This document shows positions 19,101-25,947 of a stretch of 63,269 nucleotides of DNA, one piece after another. The notes under the pieces are model-generated. The model worked only from the letters and a program-made list of their open reading frames with translations, searched no databases and was not told the DNA's origin. The stretch is from contig JAZRQE010000052.1 in assembly GCA_045649545.1 (NCBI GenBank), positions 1 to 63,269 of the forward strand, read 5' to 3'. Within the stretch, counting starts at the first letter, position 1. Each line of letters starts with the position of its first letter. The DNA comes from UMGS172 sp045649545. GTDB lineage: Bacteria; Bacillota; Clostridia; Oscillospirales; Acutalibacteraceae. Position numbers and translations under genes: made by a program.

Positions 19101-19235
19101 AAACAAAGTGGCGTCGGTTCTGGCTCTTGCGGACCGTTATTAGACGAAAAGTACCGCTTTAATGAAGAAGAATTCACCTTTGACATTCGATTCATTCCTA
19201 CCGACCGCACTGCAGAGTACCCTGAGGATATTTAA
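16113..19235 (+). CDS. lacZ: Beta-galactosidase, glycoside hydrolase family 2 (LacZ type)
   Basis: A 1040-residue cytoplasmic enzyme with no signal peptide. The GH2 N-terminal jelly roll contains the motif RIPVPSNWQLQGYDKPQYLN. The TIM barrel carries the acid/base Glu in GNEAGYG (about residue 447) and the nucleophile Glu in LLCEYSHAMGNGPG (about 525). The C-terminal beta-galactosidase small chain (YFGMGPFDSYCDRHNAS) follows. The full LacZ layout and length point to lactose or beta-galactoside hydrolysis. GGGAGGT precedes the ATG, which overlaps the alr stop. No transporter or lac regulator is adjacent, which is unusual. Confidence 0.95.
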   Translation: MIKERYHNNVNVTRLGTEKPRAYYIPYGSPEEAKLNIREESSRFKLLSGTKWAFSYFESYEEIPDYITDQNTDISSWNRIPVPSNWQLQGYDKPQYLNTRYPFPADLPFVPKNTPAGVYAIDITIHDDIDSLEKYVVFEGVDSSMYLYINGQFVGYSQISHQLAEYNITSFLHVGRNRMTVVVPKWCDGTYLECQDKWRMSGIFRDVYLLVRPKGHIEDIEVKTEVADDYREATVKTYIETSIAEDSIVTLFNSFGEKIETTIFDANGNAEIKVKDPRMWSAEYPDLYTLIIESGDEFITVPVGIRNQKIENGVFKFNGRPIKLKGVNRHDFNAKNGYVCSVDDMKKDLKLMKRHNINAIRTSHYPNDPRFYELCDKYGFYVMCEADYETHGLGHVSYTPEKRNVREMIHDHISDGKMWEHQVTERVRLMVENFKNNTSIISWSMGNEAGYGRNVQKAILDTKARDNTRFTHYENIIDTDTGRLMIENQPKCTDVVSRMYSPISWCEEYLEFAEKANYDKPLLLCEYSHAMGNGPGDLKDYWDLIYSSDRFMGGFVWEWFNHGLYMGKAENGKTMYYYGGDFGEADHDSNFCCDGLVTPDVKPTNGLKEYKNIIKPFKITAVDIESGVFDITNCYDFSYMSRLEGNWELTCNGEVVASGNLGSIAIPPQKTERVALGYNKPSDGKCYVRISFSSYGNLGIPDGEIVGFEQFELPCEQVFSDKINFGNVEYTEDNLTVTVKSDRFQYVYSKSLCAFKSLKVNGKIVLNDGMRFNLWRAPIDNDMQQIGAWNSMCLKDSAAYERATKVEQLDGCVVITTDFAMAAPTRFPHFNVIAEWSVFADGKIELHLEAKTGEGLTFTAPNWEIDNPAQYTKQRPSYIPKFGLLLEFDKSFENIEYFGMGPFDSYCDRHNASFMGKFSNKVQNELQQHIRPQENGNHWNTYWAYLHRSDGLGLVVSNESTPFEFSALPYSPIELTDTKHNFELPRSEKTVLSVDYKQSGVGSGSCGPLLDEKYRFNEEEFTFDIRFIPTDRTAEYPEDI

Positions 19236-19241
19236 TACTAT

Positions 19242-19277
19242 AAAAACTGCTTGACTGAAATCAGCCAAGCAGTTTTT
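19242..19277. terminator. Bidirectional terminator between lacZ and the HAD gene
   Basis: AAAAACTGCTTG pairs with CAAGCAGTTTTT, with an inner CTGA/TCAG pairing. There are T-runs on both strands, so it can serve both convergent genes. Confidence 0.85.
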
Positions 19278-19918
19278 TATACATATTTTAAAATGTCCTC
19301 AATATTTTCCGCAATATAAGTAGCACCGGCTTTAGTTAATTCCTCTTTGTCACCAAAACCATAAAGCACGCCGATAGAATCAATACCGTTCATTCTTGCA
19401 CCATCGATATCGTGATGACGGTCACCTATCATAACGGTTTTGCGTTTATCGGTTATCCCCGCCTCACATAAAGCATAAGTAATCACTTTATCCTTTGTAT
19501 TGCGGGTACTGTCAAACGTTGCACCGCAAATTAAGTCAAAATACTTTGCTAAATCGAAATATCGCATAATTTCTTTTGCAAATTTTTCAGGCTTTGATGT
19601 CGCTAAAATTAACTTTTTACCGCTATTTTTAAGTGTTCCAAGTAAATTTACAACGCCGTCATAAACCTTATTTTCATAAAGACCTTTTACGCTAAAGGTC
19701 TCTCGGTAATATGCGGTTGCTTTTTCTGAATCCTCTTTTGAAAACCCGTAGTATTCACTGAATGCAACCACCAATGGCGGACCGATAAATTTATAAAGTG
19801 TTTTCTTGTCCTCAACCGTAATACCAAATTTTTCTAAAGCATATGTTACAGAATTTGTAATTCCCTCACTGGGGTCGGTCAAAGTACCGTCAAGGTCGAA
19901 CAAAATATTATCGTACAT
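19277..19918 (-). CDS. HAD-superfamily hydrolase, phosphoglycolate phosphatase-like
   Basis: A 213-residue HAD phosphatase. Motif I is DLDGTLTDP with the nucleophile Asp, motif II is LATSKPEKF, a Lys lies in the middle (NTKDKV), and motif IV is MIGDRHHDIDGA. A C1 helical cap lies after motif I. It resembles Gph/PpaX-type phosphatases; the natural substrate cannot be set from sequence. It stands alone between the lacZ terminator and the dnaJ terminator. Confidence 0.88.
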   Translation of the reverse strand: MYDNILFDLDGTLTDPSEGITNSVTYALEKFGITVEDKKTLYKFIGPPLVVAFSEYYGFSKEDSEKATAYYRETFSVKGLYENKVYDGVVNLLGTLKNSGKKLILATSKPEKFAKEIMRYFDLAKYFDLICGATFDSTRNTKDKVITYALCEAGITDKRKTVMIGDRHHDIDGARMNGIDSIGVLYGFGDKEELTKAGATYIAENIEDILKYV

Positions 19919-19932
19919 ATATTCTCCTAATA

Positions 19933-19962
19933 AAAAAGCCCTTTGAAACCAAAGGGCTTTTT
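19933..19962 (-). terminator. Terminator of the hrcA-grpE-dnaK-dnaJ operon
   Basis: AAAAAGCCCTTT pairs with AAAGGGCTTTTT around a 6-nt loop directly after the dnaJ stop. Confidence 0.88.
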
Positions 19963-19963
19963 A

Positions 19964-21109
19964 TTAATCTTTAAAAAATTCTTTAACTTTGTCAAAAAAG
20001 CTCTTTCGTGCTTTGTAACAATTGTCATCGGTCGACTCCTCAAACTTTTTGAGCATATCCTTTTGAGAAGTGTTAAGATTTTTTGGAACTTCGACAATAA
20101 TTTTTACATACTGGTCACCGCGACCGGAATAATTGAGCTTTTGAATACCTTTACCGCGAAGTTTGAACTCATCGCCGGGCTGTGTACCCTCGTGAATAGT
20201 AAATTTAACCTTACCGTCTAATGTCGGTACGGTAATTTCGGCACCTAATGCAGCTTGAGTAAAGGAAATAGGAATTTCACAAAACACGTCAAAGCCGTCA
20301 CGTTCGAAAATAGGATGCGGACGTACTGAAATATTAACGTGTAAATCTCCCGAAGGACCGCCGTTTACACCGGTATCACCGCCGCCGCGAAGATTAATAT
20401 ACTGTCCGTCATCAACACCCGCAGGGATGTTAATTTCACGCTCGGTAGTGCGTCTAACTCTGCCTTTACCGGCACAAACCTTACACGGATGGTCAATTTT
20501 CTTACCTGTACCACGACAAGTGTCACAAGCACGTGTGGTTTGCATAGCACCGAACGGTGTACGCTGAGTTACATATATTTGACCGGAGCCGTGACAAGAG
20601 GGACAGGTTTCTGCCGAAAATCCCTTTTCACAACCAGAACCTCCGCATTCGGCACAGTTTTCAATACGTGTAACTTTAATCTTTTTATTACAGCCTTTTG
20701 CTGCTTCCTCAAATGTAAGTACAACCGATGCTGATGTATCGGCACCTTTACGTGGTGCGTTGGGATTAGCTCTTCTGCCGCCTCCAAAACCGCCGCCGAA
20801 GAACTGACCGAAAATATCACCTAAATCGCCAAAATCACCAAATCCGCCACCGTAAGCACCGCCACCGGCACCGAAATTCGGGTCAACACCTGCGTGACCG
20901 AACTGGTCATAGCGAGCCTTTTTGTCAGAATTAGAAAGCACTTCGTATGCTTCATTTACTTCTTTAAAATTCTTTTCGGCTTCGGCATCACCGGGATGCA
21001 GGTCGGGATGGTATTTTTTAGCCATTTTTCTATAGGCTTTTTTAATTTCATCGTCACCGGCACTCTTGTCTACTCCAAGCACTTCATAATAATCACGTTT
21101 TTCTGCCAA
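19964..21109 (-). CDS. dnaJ: Chaperone DnaJ
   Basis: A 381-residue type I Hsp40. The J domain with HPD is at residues 5-70 (YHPDLHPGD), followed by a Gly/Phe-rich linker. A zinc region contains four CxxCxGxG repeats (CAECGGSG, CPSCHGSG, CDTCRGTG, CKVCAGKG), and the C-terminal substrate-binding domains close the protein. It stimulates DnaK ATPase and delivers clients. It is the last gene of the operon. A hairpin at 21140-21170 separates it from dnaK and could lower its expression relative to dnaK. Confidence 0.97.
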   Translation of the reverse strand: MAEKRDYYEVLGVDKSAGDDEIKKAYRKMAKKYHPDLHPGDAEAEKNFKEVNEAYEVLSNSDKKARYDQFGHAGVDPNFGAGGGAYGGGFGDFGDLGDIFGQFFGGGFGGGRRANPNAPRKGADTSASVVLTFEEAAKGCNKKIKVTRIENCAECGGSGCEKGFSAETCPSCHGSGQIYVTQRTPFGAMQTTRACDTCRGTGKKIDHPCKVCAGKGRVRRTTEREINIPAGVDDGQYINLRGGGDTGVNGGPSGDLHVNISVRPHPIFERDGFDVFCEIPISFTQAALGAEITVPTLDGKVKFTIHEGTQPGDEFKLRGKGIQKLNYSGRGDQYVKIIVEVPKNLNTSQKDMLKKFEESTDDNCYKARKSFFDKVKEFFKD

Positions 21110-21139
21110 GTGCTAACAACTCCTAAACTAAATTCACTT

Positions 21140-21170
21140 TTGCGGACGTTTCAAGATAAAACGCCCGCAA
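21140..21170 (-). other. Stem-loop between dnaK and dnaJ
   Basis: A 12-bp stem with one wobble (TTGCGGGCGTTT against AAACGTCCGCAA in the transcript) and no U-run. It looks like an mRNA processing or stability element rather than a terminator. Confidence 0.55.
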
Positions 21171-21184
21171 ATTAAAAATATTAA

Positions 21185-23020
21185 TTATTTCTTAGTATCG
21201 TCTACATCGGTATAATCAGCATCGTAAACGTTGTTGGGGTCGCCATTTGTGTCAGGTGCACCCTGACCTGCCTGAGCCTGAGCCTCTTGTGCAGCCTTGT
21301 AAATCTTTTCAGAAACGGCGTAAACCTTTTTCTGCAAGTCTTCCTGCTTAACCTTGATAGCCTCAACATCAGTACCCTTTAATGCCTCTTTCAAAGCATC
21401 TGCAGCACCCTTAATATCGTTCTTTTCTTCCTCGGTCAATTTATCACCGAGGTCATTAACAGTCTTTTCTGCAGTGTAAACCAACTGGTCTGCATTGTTT
21501 CTGAGGTCAGCCTCTTCACGACGCTTTTTGTCCTCTGCAGCATACTGTTCAGCTTCTTTTACAGCCTTATCAATATCCTCTTTAGACATATTAGTACCCG
21601 AGGTAATGGTAATTGACTGCTCTTTACCTGTTCCCAAATCCTTTGCAGATACGTTAACAATACCGTTAGCATCAATATCAAAGGTTACTTCAATCTGCGG
21701 AACACCTCTGGGTGCTGCGGCAATGCCGTCAAGCTTAAATACGCCCAAAGACTTATTATCGCGGGCAAACTCACGCTCACCCTGTAAAACGTGAACCTCA
21801 ACCGAGGTCTGACCGTCTGCAGCAGTTGAGAAAATCTGACTCTTATTAGTAGGAATGGTAGTGTTACGCTCAATAACCTTTGTGCAAACGCCACCCATAG
21901 TTTCAATACCCAAAGACAACGGAGTAACGTCAAGAAGTAATAAGCCCTTAACGTCGCCGCCTAAAACACCGCCCTGAAGTGCAGCACCTAAAGCAACACA
22001 TTCATCGGGGTTGATACCCTTGAACGGGTCACGACCGATAAGTTTCTTAACTGCCTCTTGAACTGCAGGAATACGGCTTGAGCCACCAACCATCAAAACC
22101 TTGTTAATGTCGTTAGTAGAAAGACCAGAGTCGGACAAAGCCTGACGTACAGGACCCATAGTTGCCTCAACTAAGTCAGCAGTAAGCTCGTTAAATTTAG
22201 CACGGGTTAACTGACCCTCATAGTGCTTAGGACCGGTAGCATCAACAGTAATAAACGGCAAGTTAATATCAGCAATAGTCATACCGGAAAGGTCAATTTT
22301 TGCCTTTTCTGCGGCTTCCTTAATTCTCTGCATAGCCATTTTGTCACCCGACACATCAATGCCATTCTGTGCCTTAAAATCAGCTACAATCCAATCCATA
22401 ACGCGTTTATCGAAGTCGTCACCGCCGAGTTTATTGTTACCTGCGGTAGCCAAAACCTCCTGAACACCGTCGCCCATTTCAATAATTGAAACGTCAAAAG
22501 TACCGCCGCCAAGGTCATAAACCATAACCTTCTGGTCGTCTTCCTTATCAATACTGTAAGCCAAAGCTGCAGCAGTAGGTTCATTGATAATACGCTTTAC
22601 GTCAAGACCTGCAATCTTACCTGCATCCTTAGTTGCCTGACGCTGTGCATCGGTAAAGTATGCAGGAACAGTAATAACAGCCTCAGTAACGGGAGCGCCG
22701 ATATAAGCCTCTGCATCATTCTTTAACTTCTGCAAAATGATAGCAGAAATCTCCTGCGGAGTATAAGCCTTACCGTCAATATTTACAGTGTAAGAAGCAC
22801 CCATCTCACGCTTAATAGACATAACGGTACGGTCGGGGTTGGTGATAGCCTGACGCTTTGCAACCTGACCTACCATTCTTTCACCGGTCTTAGAAAAAGC
22901 AACAACCGACGGGGTTGTTCTTCCGCCTTCAGCGTTAGGAATAACAACAGCCTCGCCGCCTTCCATAACGGCAACGCAAGAGTTAGTTGTACCTAAGTCA
23001 ATACCAATAATTTTTCCCAT
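21185..23020 (-). CDS. dnaK: Chaperone DnaK (Hsp70)
   Basis: A 611-residue Hsp70 starting MGKIIGIDLGTTNSCVAV at ATG 23020, which follows GGAGG; the ATG at 23035 has no RBS. The nucleotide-binding domain carries VYDLGGGTFDVS and GGSSRIPAV. The substrate-binding domain and lid follow, and the tail is acidic (DADYTDVDDTKK). It is third in the operon, with grpE 80 nt upstream. Confidence 0.98.
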   Translation of the reverse strand: MGKIIGIDLGTTNSCVAVMEGGEAVVIPNAEGGRTTPSVVAFSKTGERMVGQVAKRQAITNPDRTVMSIKREMGASYTVNIDGKAYTPQEISAIILQKLKNDAEAYIGAPVTEAVITVPAYFTDAQRQATKDAGKIAGLDVKRIINEPTAAALAYSIDKEDDQKVMVYDLGGGTFDVSIIEMGDGVQEVLATAGNNKLGGDDFDKRVMDWIVADFKAQNGIDVSGDKMAMQRIKEAAEKAKIDLSGMTIADINLPFITVDATGPKHYEGQLTRAKFNELTADLVEATMGPVRQALSDSGLSTNDINKVLMVGGSSRIPAVQEAVKKLIGRDPFKGINPDECVALGAALQGGVLGGDVKGLLLLDVTPLSLGIETMGGVCTKVIERNTTIPTNKSQIFSTAADGQTSVEVHVLQGEREFARDNKSLGVFKLDGIAAAPRGVPQIEVTFDIDANGIVNVSAKDLGTGKEQSITITSGTNMSKEDIDKAVKEAEQYAAEDKKRREEADLRNNADQLVYTAEKTVNDLGDKLTEEEKNDIKGAADALKEALKGTDVEAIKVKQEDLQKKVYAVSEKIYKAAQEAQAQAGQGAPDTNGDPNNVYDADYTDVDDTKK

Positions 23021-23100
23021 AATAAAAACCTCCAAATAGTTTAAAAGTTAAAATATTTCAATAAAATTATATGTCAAAGGCAGAGCCTTTAAACTCAAAA

Positions 23101-23625
23101 TCAGTTTGCTACCTGCACCATTGCCGGACGGATAACTGTATCACCGAATTTATAACCCTTTTGCAAAACATTGCAAATTGTGTTCTCACCGAAATTTTCA
23201 TCCTCGATGTGCATTACCGCCTCGTGCAGATTTGGGTCAAAGATGTCCCCTACTGCACCGATTTCCTGAAGTCCTAAATCCTTCACAGCATCACCAAGCA
23301 TTTTCACAATCATTTCAATGCCTTTTGCGTAATCAGGGCTGTCCTTATCAACAGTAGCAGCACGGTCAACATTATCAAAAATCGGTAAAAGCTTTTTTAA
23401 CAGGTTTGCCGAAGTAAACTCAGCCGCCGCCAAACGCTCTTTTTCAGTACGGCGTTTGAAGTTATCAAATTCAGCCGCAGTACGTAAAACCAAGTCTTTT
23501 TGTGCGGTCAATTCTGCCTGCAATTTTTCATATTCAGCTAAATCAACCTTTTTAGATGTCTTTTTGGTAGTTTTTGCTTTATTCTCAACCTCGGTTTCAG
23601 GGGTTGTTTTCTTTTCCTCTGCCAA
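23101..23625 (-). CDS. grpE: Nucleotide exchange factor GrpE
   Basis: A 174-residue dimeric exchange factor for DnaK. An N-terminal charged, Thr/Lys-rich tail leads into a long coiled coil (EYEKLQAELTAQKDLVLRTA) with the conserved EFDNFKRRTEKE. The C-terminal beta domain follows (EAVMHIEDENFGENTICNVLQKGY). The start is judged to be TTG 23625: AAAGGA lies 9 nt before it, whereas it almost abuts the in-frame ATG at 23634. Confidence 0.94.
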   Translation of the reverse strand: MAEEKKTTPETEVENKAKTTKKTSKKVDLAEYEKLQAELTAQKDLVLRTAAEFDNFKRRTEKERLAAAEFTSANLLKKLLPIFDNVDRAATVDKDSPDYAKGIEMIVKMLGDAVKDLGLQEIGAVGDIFDPNLHEAVMHIEDENFGENTICNVLQKGYKFGDTVIRPAMVQVAN

Positions 23626-23640
23626 AAAAATCATTCCTTT

Positions 23641-24681
23641 CTAAATATCATTATCCAAGTCACGCATAGCTTGGGTCATAACCTTGCCCAAACGCTCTGC
23701 AAAATAACTGACAGTAGGTATTAACTGTTCATACGCCATTCTTACGGGACCGATAACTGCAATTCTACCGATGTCATCATTACCCAATCGGTACTTTGCA
23801 ACAATCATACTTGACGGCTGAAATTCAGGTATATCGGTTCGGTCACCGAAAATAACATCAATATCATTATTCGTTTCAGCCAACAATGAAAACAAAGTAT
23901 CCTGTTTAGTTAAGAGTCCCAAAAGTGCTTTAGCGTCAGACTCGTTAGAGTAGCACTTCATCAAATTTGACTCACCCTTAACCCTAACCGACCTTGACTG
24001 CAATTCCTCAACCATTTCAAACACACTTGAAAGCAACGGCATTAAGAAAAGCGATAAATCACCGGTCTGCGAAACCAAAGCCTGTAAAAACTGATTTGAA
24101 AACTTAATTATCTCGGTACCTAAAATGTAGACCGAAGCAAGTTTATCAAAATAAGATAAAACATTAGGTGCTAAATTGAAAGCACTGCGACATATACGGC
24201 TTTTTGCCTGACCGTCTGATGTAATAAGTAAAAGAAGAACAGTTCTGCGACCCATCGGTAAAATATCAATGCGTTTTACATAGGTTTCTTCTTTAGTGAC
24301 CGTAGCCATAAGCGTAGGAAAACCCGTTAGGTTAGATAGCATTTGACCGGCAACCGAAGCCAAATTTTCAGGGTCTTTTGCGGCGTCGTTTAGCATTTTA
24401 TCAATAATTAACTGTAAATCCTCAGGAATTTCCCTGCGGTTCATCAACCGTTCAAAATAAAAGCTGTAACCGTTACTTGTAGGTTGTCTACCAGCCGAAG
24501 TGTGCGGTTGTGAAAGGTAACCCAACTCACAAAGCTCACTCATTTCATTACGCAAAGTTGCAGGTGAAACATTCAATCCGGTTAATTCAAGCAAGTATTT
24601 AGAGCCAACCGGCTCACCTGTCTTAATGTAAGACTTTATCAGTGCGTTAAGTATAATCAGCTTACGCTCGCTTAAATCCAC
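23641..24681 (-). CDS. hrcA: HrcA, heat-inducible transcription repressor
   Basis: The CIRCE-binding repressor of class I heat-shock genes. The N-terminal winged helix is recognisable (TGEPVGSKYLLELTGLNVSPATLRNEMSEL), followed by the HrcA ligand-like domain. GTG 24681 is chosen (346 residues): it follows GAGG at 8 nt, while the longer frame would begin inside the CIRCE operator. First gene of the operon; HrcA activity usually depends on GroEL. Confidence 0.95.
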   Translation of the reverse strand: MDLSERKLIILNALIKSYIKTGEPVGSKYLLELTGLNVSPATLRNEMSELCELGYLSQPHTSAGRQPTSNGYSFYFERLMNRREIPEDLQLIIDKMLNDAAKDPENLASVAGQMLSNLTGFPTLMATVTKEETYVKRIDILPMGRRTVLLLLITSDGQAKSRICRSAFNLAPNVLSYFDKLASVYILGTEIIKFSNQFLQALVSQTGDLSLFLMPLLSSVFEMVEELQSRSVRVKGESNLMKCYSNESDAKALLGLLTKQDTLFSLLAETNNDIDVIFGDRTDIPEFQPSSMIVAKYRLGNDDIGRIAVIGPVRMAYEQLIPTVSYFAERLGKVMTQAMRDLDNDI

Positions 24682-24704
24682 CGTGTCCACCTCACTTTTA
24701 CGTT

Positions 24705-24731
24705 TTAGCACTCTGTTGTGTCGAGTGCTAA
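24705..24731. promoter_or_regulatory. CIRCE operator
   Basis: A perfect inverted repeat TTAGCACTC-N9-GAGTGCTAA just downstream of the promoter -10 of hrcA-grpE-dnaK-dnaJ, the known HrcA-binding site. Confidence 0.97.
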
Positions 24732-24738
24732 CAAGTAT

Positions 24739-24766
24739 ATAATATCACATTTTTTACCATTGTCAA
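24739..24766 (-). promoter_or_regulatory. Sigma-A promoter of the hrcA operon
   Basis: On the minus strand TTGACA (24766-24761), a 16-nt spacer and TATTAT (24744-24739). Transcription would start at the edge of CIRCE. Confidence 0.8.
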
Positions 24767-24795
24767 TAGTTTTTTCCAAAAAATTTAAAATATTC

Positions 24796-24812
24796 TTTGA
24801 CTTTCTTTGACC
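24796..24812 (-). promoter_or_regulatory. CtsR box upstream of the hrcA operon
   Basis: On the minus strand GGTCAAA-GAA-AGTCAAA is an exact match to the CtsR tandem heptamer. It lies about 30 nt upstream of the -35 element and directly after the terminator of the preceding gene, so only the hrcA operon is downstream. Confidence 0.8.
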
Positions 24813-24823
24813 TTTAAAAATAA

Positions 24824-24863
24824 AACAACAGCAAAACGGCGAAAACCATTCTGCTGTTGTTTA
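24824..24863 (-). terminator. Terminator of the sugar isomerase-like gene
   Basis: AACAACAGCA pairs with TGCTGTTGTT around a loop, followed on the minus strand by TTATTTTT. Confidence 0.8.
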
Positions 24864-24875
24864 AAATTACCAAAA

Positions 24876-25772
24876 TTAAATACTTTTAAATTCTTCAATC
24901 TTCATTATTAATTCTCTGCCAATGTCGTGAAGATACTTTGCTGCCGCGTCAACTGTTAAAAGCGTTGTATTTTTAAAGAAATTCTCCGCTTCAAAGGTAA
25001 AATCACCCTGATAATCAATTTCGGCTAACGCTTTACAAACCTCATCCCAATTTATAACACTTAAAAAAGGAGAACGTGGCTCTACATGATTATCATCTTT
25101 ACCATTATTATCATGAACATGTAAAGCCAATAAACGGTTATGACCCAAAGCTCTAATCATTTGTTCAGGTTTTTGACCAACCAACACACAATGACCAAGG
25201 TCAAGACAAGCAGTCATATATTCATTATCAATCATATCAACATAATCGCAAAACTCTGGTGCTCTTGAACAGGTGCTATCAATAATAACCTTGCTAACAC
25301 CGTTCCATTGGAACATATTTTCAGTTGCCATTTTAACGTTATGTTTCTCACAATACGGCAACAACTTTTTATAAAATTCAAAATTTATTTCCTTTAAAAT
25401 TTTGTCATTGTCGCCTTCAATATAATATAAGTGCTGATTAGGGTGGACAACAATTATTTTTGCACCAACGATACCTGCAATTTCGATACCTCTTACAACC
25501 CTATTAAATGCTATTTCATTTTTTTCTTTATCCTCAAAAGAGGTCGGGAAATATGCATGTGCCTGATTAAAATAAATGCCGTTGTCTTTAGCAATTTTTA
25601 AAAGTTTTTCAGCATATTCGCGATAACCGTCACTATTGAAAACATTATTATCGTCACGCATTTTACAAAGTGATAAATCTACAGCATCAAAACCCGCATT
25701 TGCAATAATTTCAATCGCTTTTTCATAACCAAATTTTGCATCTAAAACACTTGTCGTTGTTGAAAGTATCAT
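24876..25772 (-). CDS. Sugar phosphate isomerase/epimerase-like TIM-barrel protein
   Basis: A 298-residue member of the xylose isomerase-like / AP endonuclease 2 family. Metal-binding pattern residues are seen in KIIVVHPNQH, MATENMF, CLDLGHC, ALHVHDNNGKDDNHV and FTFEAENF. These proteins isomerise or epimerise small sugars (inosose, hydroxypyruvate or tagatose-type substrates), but the substrate is not predictable. It is monocistronic, with its own terminator, between the heat-shock operon and acn. Confidence 0.85.
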   Translation of the reverse strand: MILSTTTSVLDAKFGYEKAIEIIANAGFDAVDLSLCKMRDDNNVFNSDGYREYAEKLLKIAKDNGIYFNQAHAYFPTSFEDKEKNEIAFNRVVRGIEIAGIVGAKIIVVHPNQHLYYIEGDNDKILKEINFEFYKKLLPYCEKHNVKMATENMFQWNGVSKVIIDSTCSRAPEFCDYVDMIDNEYMTACLDLGHCVLVGQKPEQMIRALGHNRLLALHVHDNNGKDDNHVEPRSPFLSVINWDEVCKALAEIDYQGDFTFEAENFFKNTTLLTVDAAAKYLHDIGRELIMKIEEFKSI

Positions 25773-25877
25773 GTTATCACCTCTTTGTAAAGTTCTGTTT
25801 GCATTTTAACATATTATCATTTTAAAAACAAGTTAAAAAATATTTTAAAAAAGTTATTAATTTTTTTAACAAACTTC

Positions 25878-25895
25878 TTGTTAAAATATTGACAA
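25878..25895. promoter_or_regulatory. Candidate Rex operator at the acn promoter
   Basis: TTGTTAAAATATTGACAA matches the clostridial Rex consensus TTGTTAA-N4-TTAACAA with one mismatch and overlaps the -35 hexamer. An additional everted pair TTAACAA/TTGTTAA lies at 25867-25884. Confidence 0.65.
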
Positions 25896-25917
25896 ATCGA
25901 CAATTTTGTAGGATAAT
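25889..25917 (+). promoter_or_regulatory. Sigma-A promoter of acn-icd
   Basis: TTGACA (25889-25894), a 17-nt spacer and GATAAT (25912-25917), 30 nt before the acn start. Confidence 0.8.
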
Positions 25918-25947
25918 ATCAATAACTATTTTTAGGAGATGTTTATT

